A stretch of DNA of 64,000 nucleotides from Trypanosoma brucei gambiense DAL972 (Eukaryota; Euglenozoa; Kinetoplastea; Trypanosomatida; Trypanosomatidae): positions 1,557,691 through 1,621,690 of the forward strand of contig NC_026740.1 in the NCBI RefSeq assembly GCF_000210295.1, given 5' to 3'. The position numbers were made by a program, and so were the translations under genes. Shown piece by piece: positions 1 through 9,606 of the stretch (position 1 is its first letter; the number at the start of each line of letters is the position of its first letter). The notes under the pieces are model-generated. The model was not told the origin of the DNA. It ran no database searches and worked only from the letters and a program-made list of their open reading frames with translations.

Positions 1-1
1 G

Positions 2-418
2 GAGTTGAAATTATCAGAGGTGTCATCGGTCGCTGGCTTAGCAAAGGTTCAAGGGGTTGCCGACAACGATGTTGCAGCTCTCACAGAGCACAAGGTTCCC
101 AACAGAACGTTGCCCACAGGACCGGAAGACAGGATAAACACCAAAAGTGAGAAGGATATCACGGAAGAGTTACAGTCCCTGAAGGTGCCTCACGTTTCTT
201 CAAAGGAGTCATCCGCGCCGGTTCCTCCGCGTCCTGCCCAAGAGATCCCTCAAAACATGAACTGCGTCCAGCGTCTGCAACAGTTGCAGGAGTGTCTTAA
301 CGCATGGCCCAAGGACGGGGTCATGGCAGTGACACTGGGGAGAGAGCAGCGACACATCATCCGGAGTCTCTATGCGCTCCCGTCTCCCGTTGAAATTGAC
401 GAGGGCGACGAAACATGA
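2..418 (+). CDS. 3' end of an unidentified protein (partial)
   Basis: The reading frame is open from the left edge of the window (codon GAG at 2-4) and stops with TGA at 416-418, so only the last roughly 139 codons are present and the start lies upstream. The visible part is polar and Pro/Ser/Lys-rich, probably disordered, up to about residue 80. It is followed by a short, more ordered, Leu/Gln-rich helical segment (around CVQRLQQLQECLNAW) and an acidic tail ending in DEGDET. I recognise no domain and assign no function. The strand agrees with all downstream genes, so it belongs to the same transcription unit. The alternative, a short gene starting inside the window, is unlikely because there is no ATG near the left edge and the frame continues past it. 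Confidence 0.7.
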   Translation, partial: ELKLSEVSSVAGLAKVQGVADNDVAALTEHKVPNRTLPTGPEDRINTKSEKDITEELQSLKVPHVSSKESSAPVPPRPAQEIPQNMNCVQRLQQLQECLNAWPKDGVMAVTLGREQRHIIRSLYALPSPVEIDEGDET

Positions 419-1052
419 ACTTCAAGGGTTGCCATTTACAGGAACAAGCTAAATTCGACGAAACTGGCAAGGGGGGGGGAACATGAACGATGTGTGGAAA
501 GGACATAAGACAGAGTGTTGTCGGGTTGTTCCTGCGGCTTTTTATACTTCTTTTTTTAAAAGTCCCATCAGTTGGACATTCCACGTGTCTTATTGCCGGT
601 TAGCGTTGTAAAAAGCGCAGTTAATTTGAGCGGCAACTGGACCCCTCGGCATTAGCAGCAACGGAATTTCACTTTCATGTGCAGTTTAAGACAAGCAACG
701 ACGAAACGTTTATGGGGTAAGGCGTTGAAGTTACATTGTTATGTCACGGTGCTACTCTTGAAGTGACGAATTTTCCAAAACAGAAACGGGTAATTTTGCT
801 TCCAGACGCAATGCAGTGACTAAACAATCAAGCGATCGGAAAGACGTGTATTCATCTCATTTGCTTCGTCCGGTCCTTGGATAAAATTTATTTGCTCACA
901 AAGTACTTTGTGTTCTTCCCATTTCTGCACCTCCGCATTCGACCCAACATATCTAACAATACCCGTGGAAGGCGGAACCAACGGTTGAGGCGCAACCGGT
1001 AATAAAAAGCGTTTCAGTTCATAAGGAAGAACCGATAGGAAGGGAAGAGGAA
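419..1052. other. intergenic region
   Basis: This holds the 3' UTR of the partial gene and the 5' UTR of the reductase-like gene. Pyrimidine-rich stretches near 905-950 (around TTCTTCCCATTTCTGC) followed by AG dinucleotides are plausible trans-splice acceptors. No further gene is seen. Confidence 0.6.
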
Positions 1053-3233
1053 ATGCCGCTAGGGATTGTTGCTGCTCCTGTAGCTCGCAAAGCCACTTCG
1101 CTCTTTTCACCGATAGCTATCGGGGCAAATAACCGTGTTGTGTTACCCAACCGTTTCGTTATGTTACCCATGTACCTCAATATCGAACAGGAGCTTGACA
1201 TGTGGAGCGACGCTCACATGGATGCCATGGGTACATTTTTCGCAGAGCGCGCAAGGAATGGTGCCAAGCTAATCGTATGTGGTGGATTGGGTGTCTCCCG
1301 TCTCGGAAAGTGGCGGGTGGATAGCATGTCATTTGACACCCGTGACGCAGCAAAGGCCCTATCGCGTGTGACGGAAGCCGTGCATAAAGAGGGCGGACTT
1401 ATCCTTGCTCAGGCCCTTCACCCTGGCAGAGCGGCGCGTCGGCGATGGTTTGTTTCTTCCACCTCCACGCCATCTCCCGTCCAACCGTTTCCTCAGGCAC
1501 ATCCGTGGCGCGTTCCGGGAATGCTACTGGAGTACATTGTGTCCGAGCATGAGCGATTTGCTCGGCTAGCGGAAGCAGCAGGTTTCGACGGTATTGAAAT
1601 ACCAGTCAGTGAGGGCGCCTTGTTACACAATTTTCTCTCACCTGCCGTCAACGACAGGAATGACCGCTTTGGTCGCTCACTTGATGGGAGAATAGAGCCC
1701 ACGCTCCGGACCCTTGACGCGGTGCGCCGCTCTCTTTCGGACCCTGAGAAGTTTCTTCTCTCTGTACGGTTGTGCGTGCACGACCTGAAGGTGGGGGGAA
1801 CCTCCATGGCTGAGACCGTTGCGGTGGCTGAAGCGTTGGCGCGCTTTGGTGGTGTGGACATGTTAAGCACCAGTGTCGGAATGCACGACTCACCCGTGCA
1901 GACCATGGCTTCGTACGTTCCGCAGGCCACGTTCGCTCGGTGCGTACAACACGTACGCGAACAACTGCATTTACGTGGGGTAATTCTTCCTGTCGTTGCC
2001 ACACATCGGGTGCATTCCATAGCTGTAGCAGAGCGATTATTGAAGGATGGTGTATGTGACCTTGTTGGTGTTGGGCGGCCGTTGCTTGCTGACCCGCAGA
2101 TGATCCGAAAGGCAGAGGAAGGTCACACTGAGGATATCATCCCCTGCATTGCGTGTAATCACTGTGTTAATCGTCTGTACAAGCACCAGCGCATGACGTG
2201 TGCGCTTAATCCTTTCAGTGGTTATGAACGGGAGCGCCGGTGCACTCCTGCGCTGTTCAAGAAATCGATAGCCGTTGTTGGTGCAGGTGCTGCGGGTGTT
2301 ACGTGTGCACTCACGTTATGGCGCCGTGGTCACGATGTTACACTGTTTGAAAAGTCGAATTACGTTGGCGGGCAACTTAACCTCGCGAAGGTGGTCCCTG
2401 GTAAGGAGTCCTACCAGGAGATTTTGGAATACTGGACCAGACAGCTACGGGAGTCGGCCATTAATGTAAGACTTGGCGCGGAGTTCACCCGGGAAGAGAT
2501 GGCTCGAAATCACCAATTTTTTCACGCTGTAGTACTTTGCTGCGGAAGCGTGCCACGTCCCGCTACATCTCACCAGCTTCCCGGAACATCTGAAAGCCGC
2601 CTCGTTGTGCCTTTCGAAAAGATTCTTAATGGTAGTGTCCGCGCGGGTCGACGCGTTGTTATTATTGGAAATGGTGCGATTTCGCATGATGTGGCCTCGT
2701 ATTTGCTCCACGACCCGCGTGTGTCACGGAGCATTCACGAGTACTGCGACGAATGGGGTGTTAACCTCGACGATGGCAGTCTTGACCCACAGGCTGTCTT
2801 CCGAGTGCCGCGTAACAACCGCGATGTGGTGTTATTTAATAAAGCGGACAAGGATGCTGATCTTTCGCGGGGGAGGGGTTGGACGCAAAAGCTGTGGATT
2901 CGAAACCACGGTGGTACTATTATCAAACATGGCCTCGTCGAAAATATCGACGGAAACGGCGTTCACATCTCTATGGTGCCACCAGACAGTCGCAAATTTT
3001 TCGTTCAGTGTGATACCATTGTTTGGGCGTATGGGATGTTGCCGAACATCTCCGTGGGAACGTGGATTTATGAATGGATGAAGGATGGTGCAAAAAAGCG
3101 AGGGGAAATGATTAGGGACTTCAGCATATACAATGCGGGGTCGTGTCGTGATAGTTACAGTGGTGAAGGACACGGAGAGCAGGACCTGCTGCAGGCCGTG
3201 CATGAGGGGTATGAAATCGGTTACAAGATTTGA
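1053..3233 (+). CDS. 2,4-dienoyl-CoA reductase-like FMN/4Fe-4S/FAD oxidoreductase
   Basis: A 726-residue protein with the three-module layout of bacterial FadH-type 2,4-dienoyl-CoA reductase and trimethylamine dehydrogenase. An N-terminal old-yellow-enzyme TIM barrel (about 15-355) is followed by a 4Fe-4S site C365-x2-C368-x2-C371-x11-C383 and a Rossmann FAD/NAD(P) part beginning with GAGAAG at about 408. Family members reduce 2,4-dienoyl-CoA with NADPH during unsaturated fatty acid oxidation. The barrel motif that in FadH reads SEGY has SEGA here (Ala189), so the usual catalytic Tyr is missing, while the partner His (VGMHD, His278) is kept. Substrate is therefore uncertain; another enal or enone is possible. 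The ATG at 1053 sits just before the barrel and there is no clear mitochondrial presequence. The family assignment is firm, the reaction is inference. Confidence 0.88.
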   Translation: MPLGIVAAPVARKATSLFSPIAIGANNRVVLPNRFVMLPMYLNIEQELDMWSDAHMDAMGTFFAERARNGAKLIVCGGLGVSRLGKWRVDSMSFDTRDAAKALSRVTEAVHKEGGLILAQALHPGRAARRRWFVSSTSTPSPVQPFPQAHPWRVPGMLLEYIVSEHERFARLAEAAGFDGIEIPVSEGALLHNFLSPAVNDRNDRFGRSLDGRIEPTLRTLDAVRRSLSDPEKFLLSVRLCVHDLKVGGTSMAETVAVAEALARFGGVDMLSTSVGMHDSPVQTMASYVPQATFARCVQHVREQLHLRGVILPVVATHRVHSIAVAERLLKDGVCDLVGVGRPLLADPQMIRKAEEGHTEDIIPCIACNHCVNRLYKHQRMTCALNPFSGYERERRCTPALFKKSIAVVGAGAAGVTCALTLWRRGHDVTLFEKSNYVGGQLNLAKVVPGKESYQEILEYWTRQLRESAINVRLGAEFTREEMARNHQFFHAVVLCCGSVPRPATSHQLPGTSESRLVVPFEKILNGSVRAGRRVVIIGNGAISHDVASYLLHDPRVSRSIHEYCDEWGVNLDDGSLDPQAVFRVPRNNRDVVLFNKADKDADLSRGRGWTQKLWIRNHGGTIIKHGLVENIDGNGVHISMVPPDSRKFFVQCDTIVWAYGMLPNISVGTWIYEWMKDGAKKRGEMIRDFSIYNAGSCRDSYSGEGHGEQDLLQAVHEGYEIGYKI

Positions 3234-3789
3234 GGTTAAGCGATTACATTCTTCGCGTTTTTGTGAAAAGTTGTCTAGCTGCCAACTCGCTGGTGCTTTT
3301 TTTTTTTTTGCCCCGCATCAATTCGTGTTGTTAGTTATTATCCACAGTGATTACTAATAAGAGGCTATGCCTTGCTCACCTAGATACTATGCTGTCACTT
3401 CAATCTTTGCATTTCGTCTCTCGCTCTCTCTCTCTTTTCCCCTCCCCTTCAATCTACTGTTTTCATCTAAGCGTCACACCCAAAACTAAGGCGTTTTTTT
3501 CCTTGAGGTTAGCTGTGTGGAATCGAGTCAAGATTTTTTCTACTGGTTGTGCTCTCTCCCACACCACTGCAACGGAGGGGAAGAAAAGGCGTCACTGTCT
3601 TCCTATTTTCTTTCTTTAAAAAAAAAAACGTGGGGCCCTCCGGTCAGCGAGGTATCCATTATTATTATTTTTTTTTCTTGTTCTGCATTTAATCTTCTTT
3701 TGCTATTTTGTTTTTTTTTTTAACATCCCATCGTTATCGCTGCTTCCTCTCCTGCTTTCCGTCTGCAATCTGCCTCTAACTCTCCGCAG
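3234..3789. other. intergenic region with strong pyrimidine tracts
   Basis: Contains the 3' UTR of the reductase and several T/C-rich runs (3298-3310, 3418-3450, 3660-3722, 3743-3788). The last run ends in CAG directly abutting the next ATG. Open frames here encode only low-complexity Phe/Ser/Leu and are not credible genes. Confidence 0.6.
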
Positions 3790-4884
3790 ATGGTCGGTAA
3801 GTGTCCACGACAACCTTTTTTCTACCGTACTCCACCACCTGGCGTAGCAGTTCGAGTTAAACAACCCACCACCTCATTCACGGACTGCAGTTGTTGTTTA
3901 GATTTGGATGCTCTTTTTCCTAACCGGCGCCCATCACCTCCACTTCCACTCACGCGCTGCGAATATCATGAGTTATTGATGGCGTTACCACCTCACCTGC
4001 ATCATTCCCCATGGGACACATGCTTTGACACAGAGCAAGATGGGTTTTCTCTGCAAAATTTCTACAGGACCATGAAAGAAATTAATGATGACGGGGACGG
4101 CGGTATCGGTATATTTGTTGTTACAAAGCGTGCACCGGAATGTGGTGAACCAACACAACGGCACAGTGATGTGGAGTGTGAATCAGGGATTGGTAACGAA
4201 GCCCGATCTTGTGAAGCAAATCAGGTGGTTTTAGGTTGCTTTACACCTCAGGTGCCGTGTCTTGGACGCTCTCAGCATGCCTTCTTTGGAACGGGCGAAA
4301 CATTTGTTTTTACATATGCTGATATGAACGATGTTGACGCCAGGCGTTCCCGGAACATTCGGGATGAGCTGTCATCCGCTGTGAATTTTCCAGGATGTGA
4401 GGAAGATTCGGAAGCCGGTTCTGACGCTGTGCACAAACACACGCGGGCTCGCAAGCCTACAGTTAACAGTATGTTATCGACTTACACATGGGTGGGAAAA
4501 GAGAGTAACAAGAGGTTCGTCGTTTGCGCCCGTGATTTCTTCGGTATAGGAGGAGGACGTGATGGAGCGGCAATATACATTGATGAGAACATTCTGTTTG
4601 GCACAAGTAGTATGCATTGTGCAACATTCGATTCCCCACCTCTCTGCGGGTGGACTCAGTCGTCACTTCCCCACTCCGAGTTCACGGTTATGCGAATGTT
4701 GTGGTTCAGAGTAGGGCGGGGAATGTCCATACTGACAGATGTGAAGTTACTTAAGCAGTTGCCCTGTGACTGTGGCAGGCGTTTGGAGCGGAACAGCGAA
4801 AGTTGTACCGCCAGAGTACTTCATGCGGTGGATGATGCAAGTGCTGTGAACAAAGCATCCGGTTGGCACTTATGTGCCCAGTGA
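3790..4884 (+). CDS. TLDc domain protein
   Basis: A 364-residue protein whose region from about 70 to 325 matches the TLDc fold of OXR1, NCOA7 and TBC1D24. The signature elements appear in order: FSLQNFYRTM, GIFVVTKR, LGCFTPQVPC, FFGTGETFVFTY, YTWVGKESN, FFGIGGGRDGAAIYIDENIL, FGTSSMHCATFDSPPL, and a closing FTVMRMLWFRVG. TLDc proteins are linked to oxidative-stress protection and, in several eukaryotes, bind and regulate the V-ATPase; which role applies here is unknown. An Asp/Glu-rich insertion of roughly 60 residues (near DARRSRNIRDELSS) interrupts the fold between the FVFTY and TYTW strands. The N-terminal 60 residues are Pro-rich. The ATG at 3790 immediately follows a CAG; if that AG is the splice acceptor, the mRNA has essentially no native 5' UTR, so an ATG further in is possible (next near 3979). 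Confidence 0.85.
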   Translation: MVGKCPRQPFFYRTPPPGVAVRVKQPTTSFTDCSCCLDLDALFPNRRPSPPLPLTRCEYHELLMALPPHLHHSPWDTCFDTEQDGFSLQNFYRTMKEINDDGDGGIGIFVVTKRAPECGEPTQRHSDVECESGIGNEARSCEANQVVLGCFTPQVPCLGRSQHAFFGTGETFVFTYADMNDVDARRSRNIRDELSSAVNFPGCEEDSEAGSDAVHKHTRARKPTVNSMLSTYTWVGKESNKRFVVCARDFFGIGGGRDGAAIYIDENILFGTSSMHCATFDSPPLCGWTQSSLPHSEFTVMRMLWFRVGRGMSILTDVKLLKQLPCDCGRRLERNSESCTARVLHAVDDASAVNKASGWHLCAQ

Positions 4885-5067
4885 CCAAAGCTATCACTTT
4901 GAGAGGTGTCTTTTCTTTCGTTTTTGTATGTGAGGCGTCTCTGGGAACGTGACAATTTTTTTTTTGTTTTGCTTTGTTTTGTTTTTATTTTTATTTTTTT
5001 TTATTTGTTACCTGGCGCTGCTTTATGTTACGTTTGTCCTTTATTTTATTTTATTTTATTGTTATTT

Positions 5068-5094
5068 TTATTATTATTATTATTATTATTATTT
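5068..5094. repeat. TTA microsatellite
   Basis: About nine TTA units, flanked upstream by TTTTA repeats at 5041-5060, in the T-rich 3' UTR of the TLDc gene. Confidence 0.9.
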
Positions 5095-5775
5095 AATGTC
5101 CCCCTTGCCCTTGTGCTTTCGCCCGCCTTGATACAGTTGTTATATTACAACATATATAAGCAAACGAATGCGTATATCTACACATGTATATAGATATGTT
5201 ATAGCACAATACACTTATTTGTGTATGTGTACTGTTTTCTTCTTTGGTCTGTTTGCTTTTTTGATGTTGTTGTTCCTGCAACCGCTTCAATTATCACTCA
5301 CTATTATTTTATTTTGCCATAGTGAACTACAGAGGTACGTTGTAATAGTCACAACTAACCTAAAAGTAGGTGAGCGGTGGGTAACCGACGAAGGTTAAGA
5401 AAAAGAAAGTGTTGTGTAGAAGAAAACATAGTGCAACGGGAAGAGTTGGCGAAACGGGGAAGAGTGTAAAGGAGAATCCCAAGTAGAGAAACGGCAACAA
5501 ACCTCCTCCCCTCCCCTCCCCACCCCCGAAAAGGAAGATATCTTTACGCCAGGTTAGTGCGAAAAAAAAAAAAGGGAGGGAGTGCAAAAGGAACAATACA
5601 ACCCTCTCTGTAAACACGGAACAAAAGAAACAAGCGGACAACATTGAGCAGTACTCACATCAAAGGTACGAATTACTACGTGGGGGGAATATTCAATTTT
5701 TTTTTTTTACGAAATCAACTGCAGCGGTAACAGGGTAAGAAAGGAAGTACAAACAATTTGATACGGGAGAGAGGC

Positions 5776-5779
<4 letters not shown>

Positions 5780-5806
<27 letters not shown>
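5780..5806. repeat. TA dinucleotide microsatellite upstream of GFAT
   Basis: Thirteen TA units ending 35 bases before the GFAT ATG, probably in the 5' UTR or branch/acceptor region. Confidence 0.9.
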
Positions 5807-5840
5807 CGGTAGCGTAGAAAAACAACAACAACAACAACTA

Positions 5841-7820
5841 ATGTGCGGGATATTCGGTTACATTCTTCACCGCATTCCCTGCACAACCCGTGATGTCCTC
5901 AATGTGTTGCTCGACAGTTTACAGCGCATGGAATACCGCGGTTACGATAGCGCGGGTTTGTGTGTTGACGATGTGAAGTCAAAAAAGCATATTGTGGTGC
6001 GCAGCGTAGGAAACATATCAAAGCTTCGGGAACGCGTTTTCAGTGGTTGCGCCGATTTGGACTTTAATGCACAGCTGGAAAATCACGAAGGAATAGCGCA
6101 CACTCGTTGGGCAACGCACGGACCGCCGTCCGAGGCAAACTGCCACCCACAGGCAAGTAATAATATGGAGTTCGTCGTGGTTCACAATGGCATCATCACT
6201 AACTTCATGACCATCAAGCAAATGCTGCTGGAAGAGGGATACCACTTCAGCAGTGACACGGACACGGAAGTAATTGTTGTGTTAGCTGAACATATCTTTT
6301 CGAAGGATCACTCGATTAGCTTCGCTGACCTTGCCGGGAAAGTAATGGCAGAGTTGGATGGTGCCTACGCACTGTTAATTAAATCCGTCCATTTCCCTGG
6401 GGAACTTATAGCGTGTAAGGAAGCCTCGCCGCTGGTAATAGGCCTACAAAACGGTAAGAGCAATGGAACAGCAAGCGGAATCGCAAATGGGTCTGTTATG
6501 AACAAGTTGTTTTTCTCCTCCGACGTCGCCTCCTTTCTTCCTTATACGCAGGAGGTTATTTTCCTAGAAGACGGCGATGTGGCCCATTACTCAAAAGGTG
6601 CTCTGACGCTTTACAATGATGCCACACCAGTTAGTCGCACATCACAAACTGTCGATGTGTCACCCGAGGGACTCTGCAAGGGGGCATATCCAAGTTTCAT
6701 GCTGAAGGAAATATACGAGCAACCGGAAAGTGTGTCACGTTCAATGCGTGATCGGATTGATTTTAACACACGTGAGGTTACAATCAAAGAAATGAGCGAT
6801 GGTGTTCGCACGACGCTGCTCAGCGCCCGCCGCCTGATGCTGGTGGCGTGCGGAACCTCATTCCACAGTTGCGTTGCTGCAAGACCGATATTTGAGGAGC
6901 TTTTACCAAATATTTCCATTACACTTGAGAATGCGCCGGACCTCCTTGACAGAGAACCGAGAATAGGGAGTGATGATGTTTGCGTATTTGTCTCTCAGTC
7001 CGGTGAAACGGCGGATACCCTCATGGCTTTACAGTATTGCAAGAAGTACGAGGCAATGATTGTAGGACTAACAAACGTACCGGGCTCAAGCGTGCTGCGA
7101 CTATCTGACTTCGCCCTGTTGCTCAACGCTGGTGTGGAAGTGGGCGTTGCATCCACGAAAGCATACACATCACAGGTTGTAGTTTTAACGCTGTTAGCCC
7201 TTTTTCTAAGCAAGGAAAACTGTAGTGGGAACAGTTCCCATTCACACGGTGGCAGTCAATCACCAATACAAAAACGACGCTTAGAAATTATCGATGGGTT
7301 GGCGGCTCTTCCGGGAGCACTTTCGCACTGCCTGAAGTGTACTAATGATGTTGCCACGAAATTGGCCGAGGAGTTGTGTGATGCGAAAGCTATCCTTATT
7401 CTTGGTCGCGGCTATGATTACGCCACCGCGTTGGAGGCTGCTTTGAAGGTTAAGGAACTAACTTACATCCACACAGAGGGTATCCACTGCGGCGAACTCA
7501 AACACGGGCCTCTTGCTCTAGTGGATGAGCATTCCACGATTGTAGCTTTTTGTCCCCATGATAAATTTTTGGGGCGCAGCAAAAGTGCCATTCAACAGGT
7601 AAAAGCACGCGGTGGGCGTGTGGTGGCCATAACGACAGAACCGGATGCGGAGTTGGTTAGCGCTACTTCGCGTTGTGTGGAAGTTCCAGCCATAGTGGAT
7701 TGCCTTCAGGGCATCGTGAATGTAGTGCCATTGCAGTTACTCGCCCACCACCTTGCAGTGCGACGTGGCCTAAATGTGGACTGCCCGAGGAATCTTGCGA
7801 AGAGTGTAACGGTTCAATGA
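5841..7820 (+). CDS. GFAT: glucosamine-fructose-6-phosphate aminotransferase (isomerizing)
   Basis: A 659-residue enzyme converting fructose-6-phosphate and glutamine to glucosamine-6-phosphate and glutamate, the entry step to UDP-GlcNAc for GPI anchors and N-glycans. It begins MCGIFGY, with Cys2 as the N-terminal nucleophile of the class II glutamine amidotransferase domain (2 to about 310; TRWATHG near 88). Two SIS sugar-isomerase domains follow: CGTSFHS near 336 and SQSGETADT near 383 in the first, ELKHGPLAL near 551 in the second. It ends with the family C-terminal motif RNLAKSVTVQ. Length is normal for the eukaryotic enzyme. The start is fixed by the catalytic Cys2. A Gly/Asn/Ser linker around 205-215 and a Ser/His-rich insert near 467-482 are local variations. 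UDP-GlcNAc synthesis in trypanosomes is reported as at least partly glycosomal, but no obvious PTS1 ends this protein. Confidence 0.97.
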   Translation: MCGIFGYILHRIPCTTRDVLNVLLDSLQRMEYRGYDSAGLCVDDVKSKKHIVVRSVGNISKLRERVFSGCADLDFNAQLENHEGIAHTRWATHGPPSEANCHPQASNNMEFVVVHNGIITNFMTIKQMLLEEGYHFSSDTDTEVIVVLAEHIFSKDHSISFADLAGKVMAELDGAYALLIKSVHFPGELIACKEASPLVIGLQNGKSNGTASGIANGSVMNKLFFSSDVASFLPYTQEVIFLEDGDVAHYSKGALTLYNDATPVSRTSQTVDVSPEGLCKGAYPSFMLKEIYEQPESVSRSMRDRIDFNTREVTIKEMSDGVRTTLLSARRLMLVACGTSFHSCVAARPIFEELLPNISITLENAPDLLDREPRIGSDDVCVFVSQSGETADTLMALQYCKKYEAMIVGLTNVPGSSVLRLSDFALLLNAGVEVGVASTKAYTSQVVVLTLLALFLSKENCSGNSSHSHGGSQSPIQKRRLEIIDGLAALPGALSHCLKCTNDVATKLAEELCDAKAILILGRGYDYATALEAALKVKELTYIHTEGIHCGELKHGPLALVDEHSTIVAFCPHDKFLGRSKSAIQQVKARGGRVVAITTEPDAELVSATSRCVEVPAIVDCLQGIVNVVPLQLLAHHLAVRRGLNVDCPRNLAKSVTVQ

Positions 7821-8461
7821 AAATAATTTAAAAAGGGTGATGATAAATGATGAGAGGGCGTGTGGGCGGAGACTGACAAACACCTATAAGTCAAGTGTCG
7901 TGGATCGACAATCTGTGGGGCAAATTATATATTACAGTGCCCGCAGGCGAAATCGCACACGAGTATGAAGCGCCGGGTGATGCTACAGTAATCGAGAAGT
8001 GAAATACAAAGTTTTTGTAGCAATCTAATGATTCTAAATGTATTAGTCAGTTTTTTACGTTCACTTTAAACGTATAGCTCAGCTACATCAAGCGGGAGGG
8101 GATGTGCTTTATGTCTGTGACTGTTAAGGGTAGCTTTACTTTATGCCTTCATAACATTACATTTCTTCCATTTCAACGCCCTGCGACACACCTTCAGCGG
8201 TGCCCGTACACGTGTCTCTTCGGTGAATTACTCGATGTGCTGCGGCTCTTCACGATTTGTTGACTTCCCCCATGGTCTTCGTTTTTTTTGTGGGGGGGGG
8301 GGGGAATAGCATTTCCTCCCCCTTTTTCCCTCCCCCTTCCAATGCCATTGAATATGAGCACATTTCTTTCAATTATCATTTTTTTTTCTTTGTGAGCTCG
8401 CCGTGGGCATATTTTTATTGTTCTTATATACTCCTTCCGCAACGAAACTAAAGACGAGTCG

Positions 8462-8523
8462 TTATTATTATTATTATTATTGTTATTATGATTATGATGA
8501 TGATGATTATTATTATTATTATT
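8462..8523. repeat. TTA/ATG trinucleotide microsatellite
   Basis: An imperfect run of TTA units with central ATG/ATT variants. Confidence 0.9.
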
Positions 8524-8879
8524 CATTTCCACCTGACTTCGTTGTCTTGCCCTCATTTTTATCTTCGTTACACGTTTGCTTCACTGATGGAAACGGAGTC
8601 GACGTTGGGAAGCATGGAAATGAAAAGGGGAAGAGAGGAGTCACACTAAAGCGAAGGGACCACAAGTAACATGAGCGAATAATGTGGGTTCTGTTTTGTG
8701 CACCCCGTTGTTGTGGATGCCAGTTACTCTACTAGTCAGTTTTGTGGATCAGCTGTTCACGCCTGAACAAACCAGCAACCGAGTAATTGTTGTGGTTGAT
8801 TGAAGGTTTGCGAAGCAAATCTACCACCTTCAGTTGTGTCCTTGTGCACCGAACCTCTCGGTTTCAGTGAATGTTGTGT

Positions 8880-8954
8880 GGTGACTGTTTTCTTTCCTTT
8901 TCTTTGTTCTTTTCGTTCTTTCCGTGTCATATCTCCTCCCTTTTCCTCGAACAG
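8880..8954 (+). promoter_or_regulatory. strong candidate trans-splice acceptor (polypyrimidine tract + AG)
   Basis: A roughly 70-base T/C-dominated tract ends in GAACAG at 8954. This is one of the best acceptor-like signals in the window, yet it lies 650 bases upstream of MOB1, which has another tract closer to its start. It could serve an alternative long 5' UTR of MOB1 or a separate small transcript. Confidence 0.4.
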
Positions 8955-9606
8955 ATGATGTTTATCGATTTCGAGACTTACTCACACTTGAGGCTCCTGC
9001 GACCAGGACCCTCTTTCCTGTTTTTTCTGGATGGTGGAGGATTTATGAATCATTGTGGCTGTGCAACATATCTGTTTAACACCTCTACTGCACTCATCGT
9101 CCCTCCACAATTATGTTCCGTTGTTTCCTTAATTTGCTTTTAGAAAGGTAAGCTCTGGTATTCGTTTGCTCTTCACAATATGTCGGGGAAACATATTTTC
9201 ACTTGTTATGACGATGCTGCTGCTTGCTTTTGCGTTGAGCAAATCAATCACCCGTCGCAACACTGTTAAAACTAAACTGTGACGCGAGAACAAAACCACA
9301 CTACCAATACGCTGGAGGTGTTGTTTTGCATGCCTAAATGTATCTGTAAACCAAAGCTGGTGAATGCTCCGTACCTAAATGTGAAAAAGTTGGATGTGCA
9401 AGGAGGCAGCTAGCTAGCTTATCTCCTAGCGAGTCGGATCTTCTTAATATATTTCTTCTCTTTCCCATAATGACGTTCAATGAGAGCACTCGGGCACAAG
9501 AAAAAAAAGAATGTTCCCTACTTTCATCCCTCCCTTTATTCAATTTGTTTAAAATAAAAGCATTGTGGTAAAATAAATTCCACAAGCGGCATAGAAAAAT
9601 ATTCTC

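Larger units (their letters stand above)
4885..5840. other. intergenic region, T-rich then purine-rich
   Basis: The first half is T-rich with a TTA microsatellite (5068-5094). The part from about 5395 to 5660 is strikingly purine-rich. A TA repeat (5780-5806) precedes the GFAT start, with AGs at 5811-5812 and 5816-5817. No gene is supported. Confidence 0.6.
7821..9606. other. long intergenic region (1.8 kb)
   Basis: Contains GFAT 3' UTR, a G-run (8290-8303), a TTA/ATG-type microsatellite (8462-8523), and a very strong pyrimidine tract at about 8880-8950 ending in CAG followed at once by ATGATG (8955). MOB1 has its own pyrimidine tract near 9520-9550. A 62-codon ORF at 8955-9143 is discussed under findings. 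Nothing else is convincing. Confidence 0.55.

Noticed and set aside
1493..2020. Long antisense frames opposite the reductase gene
   Set aside because: They mirror a confident coding frame, have no plausible acceptor on the - strand, and encode no recognisable domain.
4906..5193. Hydrophobic 'membrane protein' frame after the TLDc gene
   Set aside because: Produced by poly-T and TTA repeats; no real codon structure.
7834..7880. Box C/D snoRNA-like TGATGA and CTGA pair
   Set aside because: The spacing of about 25 bases is too short and there is no flanking terminal stem or clear guide.
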